Assembly (NCBI RefSeq): GCF_047238305.1
Contig: NZ_JBDFMO010000001.1
Location: 2,046,001 to 2,110,000, forward strand
From: Ferdinandcohnia sp047238305
Lineage (GTDB): Bacteria; Bacillota; Bacilli; Bacillales; Bacillaceae_L
DNA length: 64,000 bases
Direction of reading: 5' to 3'
Positions within the stretch are counted from its first letter, which is position 1. The number at the start of each line of letters is the position of its first letter. The notes under the pieces were generated by a model. It saw only the letters and a program-made list of their open reading frames with translations, searched no databases and had not been told where the DNA came from. Position numbers and translations under genes: made by a program. This document shows positions 16,456 through 24,597 of the stretch, piece by piece.

Positions 16456-16565
16456 ATTTTAATAAAAAGGCTATGATTATTTTGGGCTTGGTAACACGAA
16501 AAATTCTTTTTCTAGCAGCTTTTCTTATTGAAAGATATTGTTGTAGAAGCGGAGTGGTGGTGTGG

Positions 16566-17768
16566 ATGGGTTCTAAAAAGATAAACATCTCTAAAGTTTT
16601 ACTTATAATAGGCATTATTTTTGTAGCTTTTAATTTGCGCCCAGCAATCACATCAGTCGGGCCCATTATCGATTTAATTCGTTCTGATTTAGGTATTTCT
16701 AATGGAGTAGCGGGTTTCATCACAACACTTCCATTAATCTCCTTTGCGATCCTTTCAATTCTTGCGCCTAAGCTAGGACAAATGATAGGAAATGAGAGAA
16801 CTATTTTTCTAGGATTATTGGTCTTGTGCATTGGCATTATCTCGCGATCATTAGGCTTTACGCCGACACTTTTTTTAGGCACATTACTTGTAGGAGTTGG
16901 TGTCGCAATTGGCAATGTCCTCATACCAAGTATTGTAAAGCTTCATTTCCCTTTAAAAGTTGGAATCATTACAAGTATTTATACAACAGCCATGAACACC
17001 TTCGCTGCTATCGGATCGGGAGTCAGTATCCCTTTAGCCAAGGGTCAATCCCTGGGTTGGAAATGGGCATTGGCCTTTTGGACAGTGCTTGCGGTTATCG
17101 CCATGGTTATTTGGTTACCTCAATTACGCAACAACCATAAAACATCATCTTCTTATAGTGGTCAATCTTCAAATGGCGCTATGTGGCGATCACCAATTGC
17201 GTGGCAAGTAACATTGTTTATGGGATTACAATCTTTTTTATTTTATTGTACTGTAGCATGGTTGCCGGAAATTTTAGAAAGTCATGGAATGCAGTTATCG
17301 ATTGCTGGTTGGATGGTTTCGTTAATGCAACTAGTTGGTCTGCCAACAACGTTCCTAGCACCTGTCATTGCCAACCGATTAAAAAGTCAAAAGATGATGG
17401 TAGGTATAATTGGAATCGTTTACCTTACTGGGATAATGGGGCTTATGTTTGTGCAAACAAACATACTTCTGATTTTATCTATCATCTGTATTGGAGCAGC
17501 CCAAGGTGCAAGTATTAGCTTAGCACTCACAATGATTGGACTCCGAACAAAAGACTCAAGACAAGCCGCAAATTTATCTGGTATGGCACAGTCCATCGGA
17601 TATTTATTAGCTGCTATTGGCCCTACACTAGTAGGCTTTCTGTTCGATTACACACAATCATGGTTAACGCCATTAGTCATTTTTATTGTGATTTCAATAT
17701 TGATGACTATAGCAGGTGTTGGTGCTGGGCGTAATCGATATGTGGTTGGAGAAAGTATGCAAACATAA
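16566..17768 (+). CDS. MFS transporter, CynX/NimT-like
   Basis: Twelve-helix secondary transporter of the major facilitator family; the FNLRPAITSVGPII segment in the first helix and the GVGVAIGNVLIPSIVKLHFP segment are typical of the CynX/NimT (YycB/YeaN) subgroup, which includes cyanate and 2-nitroimidazole transporters. I start it at ATG 16566 (MGSKKINISK, 400 aa), 11 bases after GGAG; the open frame extends upstream to 16473, but that leader is not membrane-protein-like. Substrate unknown. Confidence 0.85.
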   Translation: MGSKKINISKVLLIIGIIFVAFNLRPAITSVGPIIDLIRSDLGISNGVAGFITTLPLISFAILSILAPKLGQMIGNERTIFLGLLVLCIGIISRSLGFTPTLFLGTLLVGVGVAIGNVLIPSIVKLHFPLKVGIITSIYTTAMNTFAAIGSGVSIPLAKGQSLGWKWALAFWTVLAVIAMVIWLPQLRNNHKTSSSYSGQSSNGAMWRSPIAWQVTLFMGLQSFLFYCTVAWLPEILESHGMQLSIAGWMVSLMQLVGLPTTFLAPVIANRLKSQKMMVGIIGIVYLTGIMGLMFVQTNILLILSIICIGAAQGASISLALTMIGLRTKDSRQAANLSGMAQSIGYLLAAIGPTLVGFLFDYTQSWLTPLVIFIVISILMTIAGVGAGRNRYVVGESMQT

Positions 17769-17805
17769 TGATACATGTTGTAGCTCTTAAAAAAATTCAA
17801 TTATA

Positions 17806-17848
17806 AGAAAAAGCATAAGTTTTCCGTTTGGAAAGCTTGTGCTTTTTT
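17806..17848. terminator. Bidirectional terminator
   Basis: A 15-bp stem with two G-T pairs (AAGCATAAGTTTTCC with GGAAAGCTTGTGCTT, loop GTTT) has T residues on the plus side and A residues on the other, serving the convergent MFS and YitT-like genes. Confidence 0.85.
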
Positions 17849-17863
17849 ATTGTAAATATACTT

Positions 17864-18448
17864 TTAATGATTACCTGTCAAATTCCAAGTACATACACTT
17901 GTGGTAATGCCACCTGCTAAAATGGTTATAGCCGAAAGAAAGAAAGTTTCACTCGAAACGAATATGCCTCCGAGACAAATGACAAATATATCAATAATAA
18001 GAATGAGAATTCCTACATTAACTTTTACGATTTCCGAAAAAAACTGAGCTAATAAATCAGTCCCGCCAGTACTAGTCTCAAAGCGAAGCATAAGCCCAAT
18101 ACCAAAACCTATCAAAATTCCACCAGTTATTGAGCTAAGAATCGGTGAAATATGTATGCGAACTTGGTTTAAATTGTGAAAAAGGTCAATTAATAATGAT
18201 GATAAAAGCATACCATGCAAGCTATTAAAAAAATAAGAACGATATTTAAACCATGAGATTGCAAAAATAGGAATACTCAACATCATAATCGAGAACCCAG
18301 CATTTGTATGAAATAGATAACTAATAATCAAACCTAAACCAATAATTCCGCCGTCTAAAACTTTGTTTGGAATTAAAAAAAGATTTATCCCCATTGCGAT
18401 TGTAATGCTACCTAAAAGTATAGCAACTGCTTTCATAAAAAATGGCAT
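17864..18448 (-). CDS. YitT-family membrane protein (DUF161), short form
   Basis: Five hydrophobic segments in 194 residues with text typical of the YitT/YczE family: MGINLFLIPNKVLDGGIIGLGLI near the N-terminus, GGILIGFGIGLMLRFETSTGGTDLLAQ and the C-terminal AGGITTSVCTWN. It lacks the C-terminal cytoplasmic DUF2179 domain of full-length YitT (about 280 aa), so it is the short form. GGGGAG lies about 10 bases before the start. Role and substrate unknown. Confidence 0.75.
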   Translation of the reverse strand: MPFFMKAVAILLGSITIAMGINLFLIPNKVLDGGIIGLGLIISYLFHTNAGFSIMMLSIPIFAISWFKYRSYFFNSLHGMLLSSLLIDLFHNLNQVRIHISPILSSITGGILIGFGIGLMLRFETSTGGTDLLAQFFSEIVKVNVGILILIIDIFVICLGGIFVSSETFFLSAITILAGGITTSVCTWNLTGNH

Positions 18449-18636
18449 ATAGAAAGGACTCCCCTGTTTAAGTAACGTGTTTTATTTATATGCAAAAAGA
18501 GTTACATTCTGGACAACTTTGTTCAAGATAAAAAATTTAAAAGGGAATGCTCACCGCTTCCTGCTCCTAGGTATTTTTTCCCTTCAAATACACAGAATAA
18601 TATAGAGAGATTAAATTTGTTGTGGAGGGGTTTTTT

Positions 18637-19164
18637 ATGAAAAAAATTCTATTTTATATTGCCGTGCTAAGCATTGCCACTATCTTAGCCTCATGTAACC
18701 AAAATGATGAAGCAAATCAAGACGATAATAAGCAATTGAATGAAACAGAACAACCTGCTGATAACAATAATGATGAAACAACTCAAGAAGAGGAAAATGT
18801 AGATGAAACTGAACAAAACACGGACACGGACAATGATGTAGCACCGAATACGGAAGAAAAGGTATACCAAAACAAAACTTTCAAAGATGTAAAAGTTTCC
18901 GAAACCGATAATCAAATCGTCATAACCGGAAAAGCTCAAGTTTTTGAGGGTGTTTTTGACTATGCTCTTTATGATGGTGAAGAAAAGTTACTTGAAGATC
19001 ACTATCAGACGGTAGGAGCACCTTCTTGGGGTGATTTTGAGATCAAGATTGATAAAACATCTATTGCTCAACCTAAAAATGAGGTGAGAATCGAACTATT
19101 TGTTTATTCCGCAAAGGATGGTTCAAAAGAAAATATATTAAATATTCCACTGACAATGAAATAG
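18637..19164 (+). CDS. Lipoprotein with Gmad2 immunoglobulin-like domain
   Basis: Residues 1-20 are a lipoprotein signal ending ILASC (Cys 20). Residues 21-75 are an Asn/Asp/Glu/Thr-rich linker. The C-terminal part (about 85-175) matches the Gmad2 spore-germination-associated Ig-like domain: ITGKAQVFEGVFDYALYD, GAPSWGDFEIKI and FVYSAKDGSKEN. ATG 18637 follows GGAGGGG by 6 bases; an in-frame Met at 18622 is upstream of that site. Likely an outer-face membrane or spore lipoprotein; the partner is unknown. The adjacent sporulation operon makes a spore role plausible. Confidence 0.8.
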   Translation: MKKILFYIAVLSIATILASCNQNDEANQDDNKQLNETEQPADNNNDETTQEEENVDETEQNTDTDNDVAPNTEEKVYQNKTFKDVKVSETDNQIVITGKAQVFEGVFDYALYDGEEKLLEDHYQTVGAPSWGDFEIKIDKTSIAQPKNEVRIELFVYSAKDGSKENILNIPLTMK

Positions 19165-19174
19165 AAAAAACGAA

Positions 19175-19216
19175 AGACATTAATTTTCCACCTTGGAAAA
19201 TTGATGTCTTATTTTA
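19175..19216 (+). terminator. Rho-independent terminator after the Gmad2 lipoprotein gene
   Basis: A 15-bp stem AGACATTAATTTTCC/GGAAAATTGATGTCT (one wobble) with loop ACCTT, followed by TATTTT. Confidence 0.85.
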
Positions 19217-19371
19217 ATCTTTTTAGAGACGCGGAGACTGTACTGTGTCCCAAAATTATTTTTAATTATGAACCTATTATTTAATTGTAAAAAAATGGAT
19301 TATATATATTAGCCCCATTTTACAAATTCTATAGATGTTTACGAAACGTCAGAAAATGTGGAGGAAATAAT

Positions 19372-19578
19372 ATGACAGTTAAAAGTCAAGTCAAACAAAC
19401 AATCGCAGGTTTGAAAAGTGCACAAGCAAGCCTTGAACAATTTTCACTTCAAACTCAAAACCAACAAGCAAAACAAATGTACCAAACTGCTGCACAGCAA
19501 ACCCAAATGATTGTGGATAGTCTCAACCCGCGTTTGCAAGAATTAGATGCGGAAGAGCCACAATATCAACAGGAATAA
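19372..19578 (+). CDS. DUF1657 protein, first gene of the spoVA-2mob-type operon
   Basis: A 68-residue, Gln-rich, predominantly helical protein (MTVKSQVKQTIAGLKSAQAS, then LQTQNQQAKQMYQTAAQQTQ, ending EPQYQQE). DUF1657 proteins occur in spore formers and two flank the spoVA-2mob operon. GGAGGAAATAAT precedes ATG 19372. A terminator-like hairpin separates it from the next gene, so it could be made in excess over the rest. I could not identify a sigma-G or sigma-F promoter with confidence in the 207 bases upstream. Confidence 0.85.
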   Translation: MTVKSQVKQTIAGLKSAQASLEQFSLQTQNQQAKQMYQTAAQQTQMIVDSLNPRLQELDAEEPQYQQE

Positions 19579-19588
19579 GTCTAACATC

Positions 19589-19618
19589 AAGGTTGGTTAT
19601 TGGAACCAACCTTTTCTC
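19589..19618 (+). terminator. Terminator-like hairpin inside the spoVA-2mob-type operon
   Basis: AAGGTTGGTT/AACCAACCTT with loop ATTGG, then TTTCTC. The imperfect T-run suggests partial termination, favouring the first DUF1657 gene over the six downstream. Confidence 0.65.
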
Positions 19619-19651
19619 GAATTGTAATGCTATGGGATGGGATTGGTATAT

Positions 19652-20113
19652 ATGAAAAAGTACTTCTTTCGTTATGGTGTTTTTATATTTTTAGTCTTTG
19701 GGTTATTAACCGGGTGCAAAGAAAATATCGATTCTGTTAAAAATCAAAGCACATCAATAACCAAAATAAGTGCAAAAAAGTCAACGAATCAATCAACAGC
19801 AAATCATGCTAAAGAGTTAGTAATCAAAAGGGATGACGTCACTGGGGTTCGTGGGGTCAATACCGATAAAGAACTACTTATCGCAATAACAGTACCACAA
19901 ATAGATAGATTCCAACTGAAAACCATTCAAAAGAATGTGAAAGAAGAGTTAAAAAAGAAATACCCAGATTACAAAATTGAAGTATCAACCGATCAAAAAA
20001 TCTTTTTAGAATTAGATATTTTGGAGAGAAAGCTCGAAGAAGGGAAGGCAGGGAAAAAAGAACTAAAAAAGGAATTTGGGAACATAAAACGTCTTATGAA
20101 AGAGGAAGCATGA
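19652..20113 (+). CDS. YhcN/YlaJ-type spore lipoprotein
   Basis: The 153-residue protein begins with a lipoprotein signal ending LLTGC (Cys 25) and continues with the YhcN/YlaJ-type fold: VTGVRGVNTDKELLIAITVPQ and DRFQLKTIQKNVKEELKKKYPDYKIEVSTD. The C-terminus is Lys/Glu-rich and helical. Family members sit in the spore inner membrane. I chose ATG 19652 (MKKYFF) since the preceding in-frame ATG 19637 is inside the likely binding site. It is the second gene of the operon, 19 bases before spoVAC. Confidence 0.82.
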   Translation: MKKYFFRYGVFIFLVFGLLTGCKENIDSVKNQSTSITKISAKKSTNQSTANHAKELVIKRDDVTGVRGVNTDKELLIAITVPQIDRFQLKTIQKNVKEELKKKYPDYKIEVSTDQKIFLELDILERKLEEGKAGKKELKKEFGNIKRLMKEEA

Positions 20114-20132
20114 AAATGAGTGAGGGTAGCTT

Positions 20133-20612
20133 ATGGCAAATAAAAAGAAGAAAAAATTAACCCCAGTTCAACAGGAATATCAAGAATTTCAAAAACAAAG
20201 AGAGACAAAACGCCCCTTATTTAAAAATTGTATCAATGCCTTTCTAACGGGTGGCATCATATGTCTAATTGGACAAGGGATACAGACCTTTTACATATAC
20301 TTTTTTGATTTTACTGAACAAACAGCCGGAAACCCAACGGTTGCTACACTCATTTTTATTTCCATGCTCTTCACGGGATTTGGAGTTTATGACAGAATTG
20401 CCCAATTTGGTGGGGCTGGTTCCGCGGTTCCTGTGACTGGGTTTGGAAATGCAGTGATTTCTGCAGCGATTGAACATCGGACAGAGGGATTTGTACTGGG
20501 GGTTGGTGGGAATATGTTTAAGTTGGCAGGTTCAGTCATTTTATTTGGTGTTTTTTCAGCCTTTATTTTCGCTACCATTAAGACAATTCTTATTACGTGG
20601 GGGGGACTGTAA
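20133..20612 (+). CDS. spoVAC: Spore calcium-dipicolinate channel protein SpoVAC (2mob type)
   Basis: Membrane component of the SpoVA apparatus that moves Ca-dipicolinate into the forespore and out on germination; SpoVAC acts as a mechanosensitive channel. The 159 residues begin with a Lys-rich stretch and then carry four hydrophobic segments with family text FLTGGIICLIGQGIQ, GFGVYDRIAQFGGAGSAVPVTGFGNAV and HRTEGFVLGVGGNMFKLAG. It is followed by spoVAD with a TAATG overlap. Confidence 0.93.
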   Translation: MANKKKKKLTPVQQEYQEFQKQRETKRPLFKNCINAFLTGGIICLIGQGIQTFYIYFFDFTEQTAGNPTVATLIFISMLFTGFGVYDRIAQFGGAGSAVPVTGFGNAVISAAIEHRTEGFVLGVGGNMFKLAGSVILFGVFSAFIFATIKTILITWGGL

Positions 20613-21631
20613 TGCTGACTGGTCATCGAACATGGATATTTGATCAAAAGCCTGTCATTATTTCAACGGGAACAGTCGTTGGGCCATTTGAAGCAAAAGG
20701 TAAAATTCCGCAAGATTTTGACTTAATTCATGGCGAAATTTGGCTTAATCAAGATTCATTTGAAAAAGCACATCAGGTTATGCTAGAAGAAGCCTGCCAA
20801 AAGGCAATCGAAAAAGCCAATCTACAAAAGGAACAGATTCAGTTTTTTCTTGGTGGTGATCTCATCAATCAAATCACTCCAACAAGCTTTGCTACTAGAA
20901 CATTAGGGAGTCCTTACTTAGGGTTGTTCGGGGCTTGTTCAACCTCAATGGAGGGATTAGCGCTATCTGCATTTTTAGTAAATTATAACGGTGCAAAATA
21001 CATATTAACTGGTGCATCAAGTCATAATGCGGCTGTTGAAAAGCAATTTCGTTATCCAACTGAGTATGGTGGTCAAAAACCCCCAACCGCACAATGGACT
21101 GTTACAGGGGCAGGTGTGGCATTAGTCAGTTCTACGGGATCAGGGCCACGAGTAACATCAGCAACTATCGGTAAAATTGTGGACATGGGATTAACTGACC
21201 CATTTAATATGGGAGGTGCAATGGCACCAGCTGCCGTTGATACAATCGAAGCTCATCTAAAAGAAAGAAATGTTGATCCATCCTATTATGATCTAATCGT
21301 GACGGGAGATCTTGGACATATCGGTCGAGAGGTGTCACTGGATTTATTTAAAAAGCATGGCACTCCAATTAAGGAAGAAAAGTATCAGGATTGCGGTCTC
21401 ATCATTTATCGGGAAGGGCAGCCTGTCCTATCAGGTGCAAGCGGTGCCGGTTGCTCAGCAACAGTTGTTTACGGGCACATTATAAACCGAATGAAAAAAG
21501 GGGAATTAAATCGGGTTCTAGTCGTTGCAACAGGTGCCTTACTTTCACCGCTTAGTTTTCAGCAAAAAGAATCGATTCCTTGTATAGCACATGCGGTATC
21601 AATAGAAAATGGAGGTGAAGAACAGTCATGA
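20612..21631 (+). CDS. spoVAD: SpoVAD (2mob type), dipicolinate-binding
   Basis: Peripheral SpoVA component with a thiolase-like fold; in Bacillus it binds dipicolinic acid on the inner membrane of the spore. The 339-residue protein starts MLTGHRTWIFD at ATG 20612, sharing a base with the spoVAC stop; an upstream in-frame codon at 20597 lies inside spoVAC. Signature text includes FGACSTSMEGLALSAF (thiolase-like Cys), TGASSHNAAVEKQFRYPTEYGGQ and SGASGAGCSATVVYGHI. Confidence 0.94.
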   Translation: MLTGHRTWIFDQKPVIISTGTVVGPFEAKGKIPQDFDLIHGEIWLNQDSFEKAHQVMLEEACQKAIEKANLQKEQIQFFLGGDLINQITPTSFATRTLGSPYLGLFGACSTSMEGLALSAFLVNYNGAKYILTGASSHNAAVEKQFRYPTEYGGQKPPTAQWTVTGAGVALVSSTGSGPRVTSATIGKIVDMGLTDPFNMGGAMAPAAVDTIEAHLKERNVDPSYYDLIVTGDLGHIGREVSLDLFKKHGTPIKEEKYQDCGLIIYREGQPVLSGASGAGCSATVVYGHIINRMKKGELNRVLVVATGALLSPLSFQQKESIPCIAHAVSIENGGEEQS

Positions 21632-21978
21632 TATTCTTTTGGGCTTTTGTCATAGGTGGCCTAATTTGTGTGATTGGTCAAATCATGTTTGATGTTTTTA
21701 AACTCACACCTGCCCATACATTATGTACGTTTGTAGTCCTTGGAGCACTTTTGGATGCGTTTGGTTTATACGAACCGTTCATTGACTTTGCAGGTGCTGG
21801 GGCAACTGTTCCGATCACTAGTTTCGGAAATTCCCTTTTTCATGGTGCAATGGCCGAAGCGGAAAAGCATGGGCTCGTTGGCGTGGTAACGGGGATGTTT
21901 GAAGTCACAAGTGCCGGTATATCGGCTGCCATCATTTTCGGGATGATTGGCGCCATATTTTTTAAACCAAAAGGGTAA
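21628..21978 (+). CDS. spoVAE: SpoVAE/SpoVAEb (2mob type)
   Basis: Small membrane subunit of the SpoVA complex, 116 residues, with a duplicated resemblance to SpoVAC: FVIGGLICVIGQIMFD, GLYEPFIDFAGAGATVPITSFGNSLFHG and EKHGLVGVVTGMFEVTSAGI. It overlaps spoVAD by 4 bases (ATGA). Its text is that of the SpoVAEb form present in the mobile operon. Confidence 0.92.
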   Translation: MIFFWAFVIGGLICVIGQIMFDVFKLTPAHTLCTFVVLGALLDAFGLYEPFIDFAGAGATVPITSFGNSLFHGAMAEAEKHGLVGVVTGMFEVTSAGISAAIIFGMIGAIFFKPKG

Positions 21979-21991
21979 AGGAGAATGAAGG

Positions 21992-22198
21992 GTGACAGTA
22001 GGCTCTCAAGTGAAACAATGTCTTTCTAGTATAAAAAATATTGAAGCAAGTCTATCTAGCTTAGCATTACGCACGCAAGACACAGAGGCGAAACGAACTT
22101 TTCATGAAACCATGATGCTCATGGATGAAATAAAGAATGATCTAAAAATACGTGTCGGAGAAATAGAGCGGGAGGAAGAGCAATATCAAGGTTTTTAA
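21992..22198 (+). CDS. DUF1657 protein, second copy in the operon
   Basis: 68 residues starting at GTG 21992 (MTVGSQVKQCLSSIKNIEAS) with AAAGGAG upstream. It has the same architecture as the protein at 19372, with TQDTEAKRTFHE in place of TQNQQAKQMYQ. It lies 13 bases after spoVAE and 23 before the DUF421 gene. Function unknown; a spore location is inferred from the operon. Confidence 0.85.
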   Translation: MTVGSQVKQCLSSIKNIEASLSSLALRTQDTEAKRTFHETMMLMDEIKNDLKIRVGEIEREEEQYQGF

Positions 22199-22221
22199 AT
22201 CAATGGTAAGGAGTTACGATT

Positions 22222-23082
22222 ATGCCAGATTGGGTAAGTATTGCCGTACGATCACTAGTCTTACTTATCGCACTGTTCTTTTTTACGAAATGGTTAGGGA
22301 AGAAGCAAATTTCTCAGCTATCCTATTTCGAATATATTAATGGAATTACAATAGGTAGTATTGCTGCAGAGATCTCCACAGGACTGGATCGAAATGTCAG
22401 TCATGGATTAATAGGTATGGGTGTCTGGTTCGCTATTCCGTTTATCATGGGTTTCATTTCATTAAATAGTAAAATAGTAAGAGACTTTGCTGAAGGAAAA
22501 GGAACCGTTTTTATTCAAGATGGAAAGGTAATGGAAGATAATTTAAAAAAAGAAAAGTATACAATTGATGAATTACTAGCAAAACTACGAAATAAGGATG
22601 TCTTCCAGGTAGCAGATGTTGAGTTCGCCGTATTAGAAACAGATGGAAGCTTAAGTGTCTTATTAAAAAAGGAAAATCAACCAGTAACCGCAAAAGTTCT
22701 AAATCTGGCTGTTGCTCCGATAAAAGAACCGCAAACGGTTATTATGGACGGAGAAATCATGCATGAACCATTATCATCATCTGGCTACAGTCAGAATTGG
22801 CTTGACACAGAACTTGATAAAATGGGCGTCAGTATTGAAAATGTGTTCTTAGGGCAAGTTGATTCTTATGGACAACTGACAGTCGATTTATTTGATGATA
22901 AGATCAAGGTCCCATCTCCACAGGAAAAACCATTACTTCTCGCCACGATAAAAAAATGTCAGGCGGATTTAGAATTGTTTGCTTTACAAACCAATAACCA
23001 ATCCGCAAAAGAAATGTATCAGAAGAATAGTGAAAAACTCCAGGATGCCCTAAATAAGGTGACTCCGTTTTTAAATAGCTAA
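22222..23082 (+). CDS. DUF421 membrane protein with C-terminal DUF1657 domain
   Basis: Residues 1-85 contain three membrane helices (SLVLLIALFFFTKWLGKKQISQLSYFEYINGITIGS is the family signature); residues 90-230 are the soluble YetF-type DUF421 domain with LNLAVAPIKEPQTVIMDGEI; residues 237-286 are a fused DUF1657 segment (LATIKKCQADLELFALQTNN). This DUF421-DUF1657 fusion is the last gene of the spoVA-2mob operon as described for heat-resistant Bacillus spores. In B. cereus-group work a related protein influences spore heat resistance and germination; here this is by analogy only. Confidence 0.88.
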   Translation: MPDWVSIAVRSLVLLIALFFFTKWLGKKQISQLSYFEYINGITIGSIAAEISTGLDRNVSHGLIGMGVWFAIPFIMGFISLNSKIVRDFAEGKGTVFIQDGKVMEDNLKKEKYTIDELLAKLRNKDVFQVADVEFAVLETDGSLSVLLKKENQPVTAKVLNLAVAPIKEPQTVIMDGEIMHEPLSSSGYSQNWLDTELDKMGVSIENVFLGQVDSYGQLTVDLFDDKIKVPSPQEKPLLLATIKKCQADLELFALQTNNQSAKEMYQKNSEKLQDALNKVTPFLNS

Positions 23083-23102
23083 GGCTGCGGGGAAAAAATG
23101 CT

Positions 23103-23348
23103 ACGGAAATCATTCAGTGGGCCGTTAAATTATTTCAAAAAGAAAATCAAATGCCAAAAACGGATGGAATAACAAAAAGGGAGTATACCTTATTAGGCAT
23201 TTGGAGTGAATTGGACTTCATTAAACGAAAATCCTTGAGGTTAAAGAGTATTGTAAGTCTTGGACAAAGACAAGCAATACTTTTTTTTAGGGATTTTTTT
23301 CATTTTGCAAAAGAAAACAAAATCTATTCAATTAACTACATTAACTAG
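23103..23348 (+). pseudogene. Possible gene remnant downstream of the spoVA-2mob-type operon
   Basis: An open frame reads ATEIIQWAVKLFQKENQMPK and continues through TKREYTLLGIWSELDFIKRK to a low-complexity end. The first ATG in frame (23151) is inside the conserved-looking part and nothing like a ribosome binding site precedes it; the frame is closed upstream by the TAG at about 23080. The amino-acid composition of the first 60 residues looks like real protein, so I read it as a 5'-truncated remnant. No family assigned. The rest of 23349-23490 is AT-rich with no gene. Confidence 0.3.
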
Positions 23349-23493
23349 TAAATTACATTTTATCCAGTTTACACCCTGTAAAAAATTACCTAATGAGTTT
23401 AATTCGACATTCAATTTGCTTTCATTTGCATTCAACAAATTATTGAAATCCAATGAATACTATCATTATATTTTTGTTTATTGTTATTTTTTA

Positions 23494-23521
23494 TTGACAA
23501 AGTGAAAATAAATGATAAAAT
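23494..23521 (+). promoter_or_regulatory. Promoter of the sugar-acid operon (unit 1)
   Basis: TTGACA at 23494-23499, 16 bases, TAAAAT at 23516-23521. A GAAAATAAAT sequence, like the repeats at the other two units of this cluster, lies in the spacer. Confidence 0.7.
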
Positions 23522-23537
23522 TAAGAAAAAAAGAGGT

Positions 23538-23551
23538 TGGAAACGTTTGCA
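23538..23551 (+). promoter_or_regulatory. Catabolite-responsive element (cre) candidate
   Basis: TGGAAACGTTTGCA matches the CcpA consensus TGWAARCGYTWNCW at 13 of 14 positions. It lies just after the expected start of transcription from the promoter at 23494, a position that gives CcpA repression. Confidence 0.65.
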
Positions 23552-23604
23552 GTTAAATTATTAACAACTTTCAGATATTACTAGTATATAAGGTGGGGAT
23601 AGAG

Positions 23605-24435
23605 TTGGCAATAAAGTTTGGATGCCATGGTTCCACATGGGAACTAGATTATGATAAAGAATGCGATTATCTAGATCAAATCATGGATACCGTGAAAGAA
23701 GCAGGATTTAAAGGCATTGATGTCCAGGTCGCACTTTTAGGAAGATATAAAAATCAACCTGAACGACTAAAAGAAGAACTGGTAAAGAGAGAATTAGAAC
23801 TAGCGGCTTTAACTGTTCCGTTTACATGGGCAGGAGAGAATGAAACACAAGAAGAAAAAACACATGCTGATTATTACATAAATTATTTAACACATTTTCC
23901 GGGAGCCATCATGAACGTTCCTGCAAGGGTCGGAACGAATAGAGATCATTTATTAAAGAGACAGAAGGAAATTATGAATTGTGTAAATGCACTTGGGATA
24001 CGTGCACATGATAATGGTGTAATAGCTTCCTTTCACCCAGCATCACCAAAAACTTCTTATTTTAGAACAAAAGAAGATTATGATGTCATGTTTGATCTAT
24101 TAGATAGAAGATACTTGAGTTATACACCGGATGCAGGTCATATAAAAGCCGGTGGAATGAATCCAGTTGAGATTATTAAAGATAACCTTTCTATTATAAA
24201 ACATGTACATATTAAAGATTGTTCAAATACGTTTGAATGGAAAAAAATGGGTACAGGTGATATCGATTTCCCTGCAATAACTGAAATTCTCTCTAACTCG
24301 AATTATAAAGGGTGGATTATGGTTGAAGAAGAAACGGAAGAAGCGGCTACAGATCCGCACAATGTCATATTAGATGTAGGGAATTATGTACAAACCCAAT
24401 TGGAACCGATTACGAGAGGAATGAAAACAAACTAA
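23605..24435 (+). CDS. TIM-barrel sugar isomerase/epimerase-like enzyme
   Basis: Xylose-isomerase-like TIM barrel, 276 aa. Metal ligands can be proposed in SFHPAS, TPDAGHIKAGGM, HVHIKDC and the C-terminal MVEEE, the spacing seen in hydroxypyruvate isomerase, inosose dehydratase and 3-oxo-acid decarboxylase relatives. I prefer TTG 23605 (MAIKFGCHGSTW), 6 bases after AGGTGGGG, over GTG 23593. It is the first gene of unit 1, before a carboxylate transporter and a PdxA homologue. By context it would isomerise, epimerise or decarboxylate a keto sugar acid; the reaction cannot be read from the sequence. Confidence 0.75.
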   Translation: MAIKFGCHGSTWELDYDKECDYLDQIMDTVKEAGFKGIDVQVALLGRYKNQPERLKEELVKRELELAALTVPFTWAGENETQEEKTHADYYINYLTHFPGAIMNVPARVGTNRDHLLKRQKEIMNCVNALGIRAHDNGVIASFHPASPKTSYFRTKEDYDVMFDLLDRRYLSYTPDAGHIKAGGMNPVEIIKDNLSIIKHVHIKDCSNTFEWKKMGTGDIDFPAITEILSNSNYKGWIMVEEETEEAATDPHNVILDVGNYVQTQLEPITRGMKTN

Positions 24436-24597
24436 ACCCATATCCCTATAACGAAATTCAATGAAACTATAAAAATATAAATCATGATTATCTTTATTCT
24501 AATTGAGGGGGTGAAAGCTTCTAGTAATACCGGTTAGTTTGTATTTGAAGCATATGCCTTGTGAAACTTTGTATGAAATAAAGGGGGAAAATCGAAA

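Noticed and set aside
15846..16500. Prophage or island integrated at the tmRNA 3' end
   Set aside because: No integrase, no duplicated tmRNA 3' segment and normal genes follow.
16442..16924. 160-residue minus-strand frame
   Set aside because: Antisense of the MFS transporter; Pro/Thr-rich shadow typical of opposite-strand reading of membrane codons.
19345..19370. Similarity of CGTCAGAAAATGTGGA to the terminal inverted repeat of Tn1546-type transposons
   Set aside because: Only about 16 bases from memory match, the sequence overlaps the ribosome binding site of the first spoVA-2mob-type gene, and I found no partner repeat downstream.
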